Shown: positions 4,972 through 8,663 of the stretch, piece after piece
Numbering within the stretch: position 1 is the first letter of the stretch
How the letters are laid out: each line of letters starts with the position of its first letter
From: Alteromonadaceae bacterium UBA2620
GTDB taxonomy: Bacteria; Pseudomonadota; Gammaproteobacteria; Enterobacterales; Alteromonadaceae
Reading direction: 5' to 3'
DNA: 8,663 nucleotides
Assembly (NCBI GenBank): GCA_002339125.1
Contig: DDJQ01000161.1
Location: 1,793-10,455, forward strand
Notes under the pieces: model-generated
Database searches by the model: none
What the model saw: only the letters and a program-made list of their open reading frames with translations
What the model was told of the DNA's origin: nothing
Translations under genes and position numbers: made by a program

Positions 4972-7593
4972 ATGCAATCACATTATGACGCGCAGTTGAA
5001 AGATACTGTTCGCTATTTGGGAAAAACGCTGGGACAAACAATCAAAGCTCAGCTGGGAAATGACTGGTTAGAGAAAATAGAGAAAGTTCGCCTTGACGGT
5101 CGTGCATCGTATAAGGGTGATACAGATTCCAGTGAAAATCTGAAAGAAACTTTCAAAACCATGTCCGACAGCGAATTACTGGTAGTAGCAAGAGCATTCG
5201 CTCAGTTTCTCAACCTGGGCAATATCGCCGAGCAGGAATACAACGCCGGTCTGGATGTCGACGCATCCATCGACTCACTTTTTTCACATCTCGATAAGGC
5301 GGAACTGAGTGCGCTTGAAGTGGAAGAAGCGGTGGCTAAGCTGGACATCGATCTGGTGCTTACTGCCCACCCTACCGAAGTATTCCGTCGCACCCTTATT
5401 CACAAGCACAAAGAGTTGGCGTATTGCTTAAAGAGCATTCACCACGAGCAATTAAGCGATACCGAGCGTAAACGTTTGGAAACCCGCATTGCCGACTTAA
5501 TCAGCCAGGCCTGGCACACCGAGGAGATTCGTTCGGTACGCCCTACCCCGGTTGACGAAGCACGCTGGGGCTTCTCAGTCATCGAAAACTCGCTGTGGGA
5601 TGCGGTTCCTGAGTTTCTGCGCGATTTGGATGAGCGCTTGCAACAGGATTACAACGTCAAACTGCCAATCGATGCAGCCCCCATTCACTTTAGTTCGTGG
5701 ATGGGCGGCGACCGTGACGGTAACCCGTTTGTTACCGCCAAGGTCACCGAAGAAGTACTGCTGCTGGCCCGTCGCCGTGCCGCTAAACTGCTGACCATCG
5801 ATCTTGATCGTCTGCAGGTTGAGCTGTCGATGAACGATTGCAACGATGAATTGAAAGATGCCGTAGGCGAACAATACGAGCCATACCGCGCTCTTTTACG
5901 CCCGCTGGTGAAACGCTGTGCAGATACCCGAGACGGTATTTACGATTTCTTCAATGGTCGCCCCTATGATTCCAGTGAGTGGATTGCATCTAACGATGAA
6001 CTGTTAGAACCACTGCTGATGTGCTACCGCTCACTCTGCGAGTCGGGCCTGGAAGTAACCGCCAACGGCATGCTGCTCGACACTATCCGCCGCGTTAAAT
6101 GTTTTGGTGTGCATCTGTTACGCCTGGACGTCCGTCAGGACTCTCAGCGTCACGCTGATGTGCTAAGCGAAGTAACTCGCTATCTTGGTCTAGGCGACTA
6201 CGCACACTGGAGCGAGGCCGATAAGCAAGCCTTCCTGCTGCGCGAGTTAAGCTCCAAGCGCCCACTGTTCCCGCGTTGTTGGGAACCTTCAGAAGATGTG
6301 AAGGAAGTATTGGATACCTGTAAGGTGATTGCCAGCCACAGTAAGCATGGCTTTGGTATCTATACCATTTCCATGGCGAGTGAAGCGTCTGACGTGATGG
6401 CCGTACAGTTACTGCTGCAGGAAATGGGCGTTGACTGGCCAATGCCGGTAGCACCACTGTTTGAAACCCTGGACGATTTGAATAACTCACCTATCGTGAT
6501 GCGTAAACTGCTGAGCATCGACTGGTATCGTGGTTATATCCAGGGAAAGCAGTTTGTTATGATTGGTTATTCTGATTCCGCCAAAGATGCCGGCGCCATT
6601 GCCGCAGGCTGGGCGCAGTATGAGTCTCAGGAAGCGCTGGTTGCGCTGGCTGAGGAATTCGACATTAAGCTAACCCTGTTCCATGGTCGCGGCGGTACAA
6701 TTGGTCGTGGCGGCTTACCGGCGCACGCTGCTATCCACTCGCAACCGCCGGGTTCACTGGACGGTGGTTTCCGGGTCACCGAACAGGGTGAAACCATCCG
6801 TTATAAGTTTGGTATGCCGTTACTGGCCAAGCGCAGCCTGGGTATTTACACCAGTGCGATTATAGAAGCCATGTTGTTCCCACCACCTGCACCCAAAGAC
6901 GAGTGGCGTGAACTGATGAAAGCCATGGCCGCTAAGGGTCGGGATTTCTATCGTGGCGTAGTCCGCCAGGATCCGGAATTTGTTCCTTATTTCAGAGTGG
7001 CTACACCTGAGCAGGAACTGGGTAAATTACCGTTAGGTAGTCGTCCTGCCAAACGTAAGCCAACTGGCGGTATCGAAAGCCTGCGTGCGATTCCATGGAT
7101 TTTTGCCTGGGCGCAAACCCGTCTGGTACTGCCAGCCTGGTTAGGCAGTATGAAAGCCATTGAAGCCGTTCGTCAGGAAGGTAACCACGAGAAGCTACAG
7201 GAAATGCGTGAAAACTGGCCCTTCTTCCAGTCGCGTTTGTCTATGCTGGACATGGTCTTCCAAAAAGCCGATCCGCGGATCAGCGCTGAGTACGATGCCC
7301 GCCTGGTGCCCGATGAACTCAAACACTTTGGTGAAGGTTTGCGCGCGGAGCTGCAGGAAGCAATCAAGCTGCAGTTAGATATCAACGGTCAGACCGATAT
7401 CATGGAAGCTGATCCGCAAGGTAAAGAGTCGATGAATATTCGTGCTCAGTACCTTGAACCTCTGCACTTCCTGCAAATCGAGTTGTTATCGCGTCTGCGT
7501 CAGTTAGAAGAAGACGAGCACGATGCCACGCTGGATAAAGCTATGATGGTTGCCATCAGTGGTATTGCTATTGGTATGCGTAATACCGGTTAA
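4972..7593 (+). CDS. ppc: phosphoenolpyruvate carboxylase
   Basis: The enzyme adds bicarbonate to phosphoenolpyruvate to make oxaloacetate and phosphate, refilling the TCA cycle; it is a cytoplasmic homotetramer in its relatives. The product is 873 residues (E. coli 883). Catalytic blocks are intact: LTAHPTE with His133, WMGGDRDGNP, LDVRQDS with Arg388 (E. coli Arg396), the signature MIGYSDSAKDAG with Lys538, and the mobile loop FHGRGGTIGRGG with Arg573 and Arg579 (E. coli Arg581 and Arg587). KRKPTGGIESLRAIPW follows. The C-terminus MRNTG keeps the Asn that binds the inhibitor aspartate in E. coli, so aspartate feedback is likely. The ATG at 4972 has GGAGG 5 bases upstream; an in-frame TTG at 4960 would precede that site and is rejected. 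It is monocistronic, divergent from fklB and ends at a strong terminator. Nothing in it looks broken. Confidence 0.98.
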   Translation: MQSHYDAQLKDTVRYLGKTLGQTIKAQLGNDWLEKIEKVRLDGRASYKGDTDSSENLKETFKTMSDSELLVVARAFAQFLNLGNIAEQEYNAGLDVDASIDSLFSHLDKAELSALEVEEAVAKLDIDLVLTAHPTEVFRRTLIHKHKELAYCLKSIHHEQLSDTERKRLETRIADLISQAWHTEEIRSVRPTPVDEARWGFSVIENSLWDAVPEFLRDLDERLQQDYNVKLPIDAAPIHFSSWMGGDRDGNPFVTAKVTEEVLLLARRRAAKLLTIDLDRLQVELSMNDCNDELKDAVGEQYEPYRALLRPLVKRCADTRDGIYDFFNGRPYDSSEWIASNDELLEPLLMCYRSLCESGLEVTANGMLLDTIRRVKCFGVHLLRLDVRQDSQRHADVLSEVTRYLGLGDYAHWSEADKQAFLLRELSSKRPLFPRCWEPSEDVKEVLDTCKVIASHSKHGFGIYTISMASEASDVMAVQLLLQEMGVDWPMPVAPLFETLDDLNNSPIVMRKLLSIDWYRGYIQGKQFVMIGYSDSAKDAGAIAAGWAQYESQEALVALAEEFDIKLTLFHGRGGTIGRGGLPAHAAIHSQPPGSLDGGFRVTEQGETIRYKFGMPLLAKRSLGIYTSAIIEAMLFPPPAPKDEWRELMKAMAAKGRDFYRGVVRQDPEFVPYFRVATPEQELGKLPLGSRPAKRKPTGGIESLRAIPWIFAWAQTRLVLPAWLGSMKAIEAVRQEGNHEKLQEMRENWPFFQSRLSMLDMVFQKADPRISAEYDARLVPDELKHFGEGLRAELQEAIKLQLDINGQTDIMEADPQGKESMNIRAQYLEPLHFLQIELLSRLRQLEEDEHDATLDKAMMVAISGIAIGMRNTG

Positions 7594-7608
7594 GCCACGC
7601 CATGATCT

Positions 7609-7638
7609 AAAAAAGCCGCGCTCCTGCGCGGCTTTTTT
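7609..7638. terminator. bidirectional rho-independent terminator between ppc and the convergent gene
   Basis: A 7-bp perfect stem GCCGCGC/GCGCGGC (7615-7621 and 7626-7632) with a TCCT loop is flanked by AAAAAA on the left and TTTTTT on the right, so each strand has a U-run after the hairpin. It starts 15 bases after the ppc stop and ends 18 bases from the stop of the convergent gene, and serves both. Confidence 0.93.
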
Positions 7639-7648
7639 GTCGATATTC

Positions 7649-7664
7649 CTACAACTCTACAACT
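7649..7664. repeat. 8-bp tandem duplication across the stop codon of the solute-binding gene
   Basis: CTACAACT occurs twice in direct succession (7649-7656 and 7657-7664). On the minus strand this is AGTTGTAG twice, and the gene's TAG stop is the end of the first copy read. With one copy removed the protein would end at the same residue, so the duplication is neutral for the coding sequence. Confidence 0.8.
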
Positions 7665-8548
7665 GCTGTAGCTTTTTTAGCCCTAGTCTTAACGCATCGT
7701 GAGCCGAGGGATCGTTAAATTTAAGGTGGGCATCAAGAAACACCAACTGGTGATAAAGCTTACGCAACGCATCATTAACCGTAGAAAGAAAATCCGCCGT
7801 AGCAGGATTACCGTTACACATCATATGACCGGTTTTAATTGCTGAATCGCCGGCAATAGCGGCGCTCTGAAAGGTAGTTTCCGGGTAGTTTTGCGCTTCT
7901 CGCTGTATGTCGTAAAGATAGGCAAGAATATACTCTCCCCGCTCTCTGACCAGCATCTGAATATCGCAGTCATACTGATGACTGCCCCAACGATAGTATT
8001 TCACGCTGTCGGGAAAATCAGCAATCTGGGCATCCAGCAAAGCGCCATGGGAGCGGTCTTTGAGCAGAATAAGCTTACGCTGAGGATAGTAACTAAACAG
8101 AGACCTGAGGCTGACCAGCTCATTATCGTCGTTCAATAGCTCGGCCGGTAGCGGCGGTGTATCAGTGGTTTGGTATAACCGGTGCGAAAGCAGGTAATCG
8201 GTGGGTAAACTAAAATCAAAGGCCGCCTCACGTTCGGGGCTTTTAACTATCATAAATGCACAGGCCGGCGCCTCCTCCGACAGAGCCGCAATAATCCGTG
8301 ACGTAACGGTAAGCTCAACGGAGGGTTTAAACTTCATTTGCCTAAACAATGCCATATGCGCTGCCTTCATCGGACTTTGGGGTGGCTGTTCACTGTTCAG
8401 TGACATCAAATAAGAAAGGACTATGGGTAATAAAGCGAATGTCTTTGAAAGACGGGTTAGCAGCTTCCGCCTCTTTTACAGATAAAGCACCACAAGCCAA
8501 CAGGCTACACAATTGCAGGATTAATATAACGTAAAGCCGACTTCTCAC
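7657..8548 (-). pseudogene. secreted solute-binding-like protein gene (SBP family 3 / TIGR02285-like), frameshifted
   Basis: The gene is in two overlapping frames: an N-terminal part (8548 to the TGA at 8390-8392) and a C-terminal part (8406 to 7657). Removing one copy of a 7-bp tandem duplication joins them into 294 residues. The N-terminus (M/V-RSRLYVILILQLCSLLAC) is a signal peptide: either cut after AEA (27-29) or, less surely, a lipobox LLAC with Cys19. The mature part has the general pattern of bacterial extracellular solute-binding proteins: a first strand IRFITHSPFLF (37-47), CAFMIVKSPERE then DFS (94-111), LILLKDRSHGALLD (157-170), a REYIL-like stretch RERGEYILAY (199-208), and a late Cys242 that may pair with Cys94. 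The ligand is unknown. The GTG at 8546-8548 is chosen because it puts Arg-Ser-Arg right before the hydrophobic core; a TTG at 8593 is an alternative. The C-terminal part could be made from ATG 8406, but without export signal or clear ribosome site. Family assignment is by pattern only. Confidence 0.7.
8386..8399. repeat. 7-bp tandem duplication that causes the frameshift
   Basis: CTGTTCA is present twice without spacer (8386-8392 and 8393-8399). On the minus strand the reading is ...GTC ACT GAA CAG then TGA, a stop formed by the start of the next repeat copy. With a single copy the frame runs on as GAA CAG CCA CCC, encoding EQPP, and stays open to the gene's end. Seven is not a multiple of three, so the extra copy alone explains the break. 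Confidence 0.9.
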
Positions 8549-8663
8549 AATACACCCAGCACTTTGCCCTGATAAAAACCCAGTGTTGTTCAATTTTTGA
8601 ATGGTAGCAATCCGATGAGCTGAGCGGGATTGAACTTATTGCTAGGGGCTGTTGATCTTTCGT

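Noticed and set aside
8589..8601. 13-bp palindrome TTCAATTTTTGAA upstream of the solute-binding gene
   Set aside because: It is short and A/T-rich, so it is easily expected by chance, and no promoter of quality was found to go with it.
8642..8663. Right-edge sequence resembling an insertion-sequence end (AGGGGCTGTTGATCTTTCG)
   Set aside because: No matching inverted end, transposase or target duplication is visible, and the window stops here. A 10-bp match to AGGGGCTGTT near 4894 is likely chance.

Overview
The window looks like chromosomal DNA of a marine gammaproteobacterium, most likely of the order Alteromonadales. This rests on protein resemblance: a Vibrio/Alteromonas-type Na+-NQR operon start (nqrA-nqrB), a FabV-type enoyl reductase, an FklB-type FKBP and an E. 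coli-like PEP carboxylase. Base composition is moderate and even across the genes. I see no rRNA, tRNA, CRISPR array or complete mobile element.

Layout. Bases 1-870 (minus) hold the first 290 codons of nqrB, cut by the left edge. Bases 874-2214 (minus) hold nqrA, the first gene of the operon. Bases 2215-2748 contain no gene I can support. They hold a long, hairpin-rich leader upstream of nqrA, a candidate extended -10 promoter with an adjoining inverted repeat, a GC-rich nested inverted-repeat element, and the fabV terminator. fabV (2749-3927) and fklB (4108-4728) follow on the minus strand, each with its own promoter and terminator. ppc (4972-7593, plus) is divergent from fklB across 243 bp carrying a promoter for each. 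ppc converges on a minus-strand gene for a periplasmic solute-binding-like protein (7657-8548), and the two share a bidirectional terminator.

Function. These are mostly independent housekeeping genes: sodium-pumping respiration (nqrAB), the last step of the fatty acid elongation cycle (fabV), proline isomerisation in protein folding (fklB) and anaplerotic oxaloacetate formation (ppc). The context suggests no shared pathway beyond central energy and carbon metabolism.

Main observations. (1) The solute-binding gene is split by an exact 7-bp tandem duplication; removing one copy restores a continuous 294-residue secreted protein. A second exact tandem duplication (8 bp) lies across its stop codon. 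(2) nqrA has no good Shine-Dalgarno sequence and is preceded by a 52-nt hairpin of 18 pairs, with a second nested stem further upstream, so a regulatory leader RNA is plausible. I found no convincing new multi-gene system.
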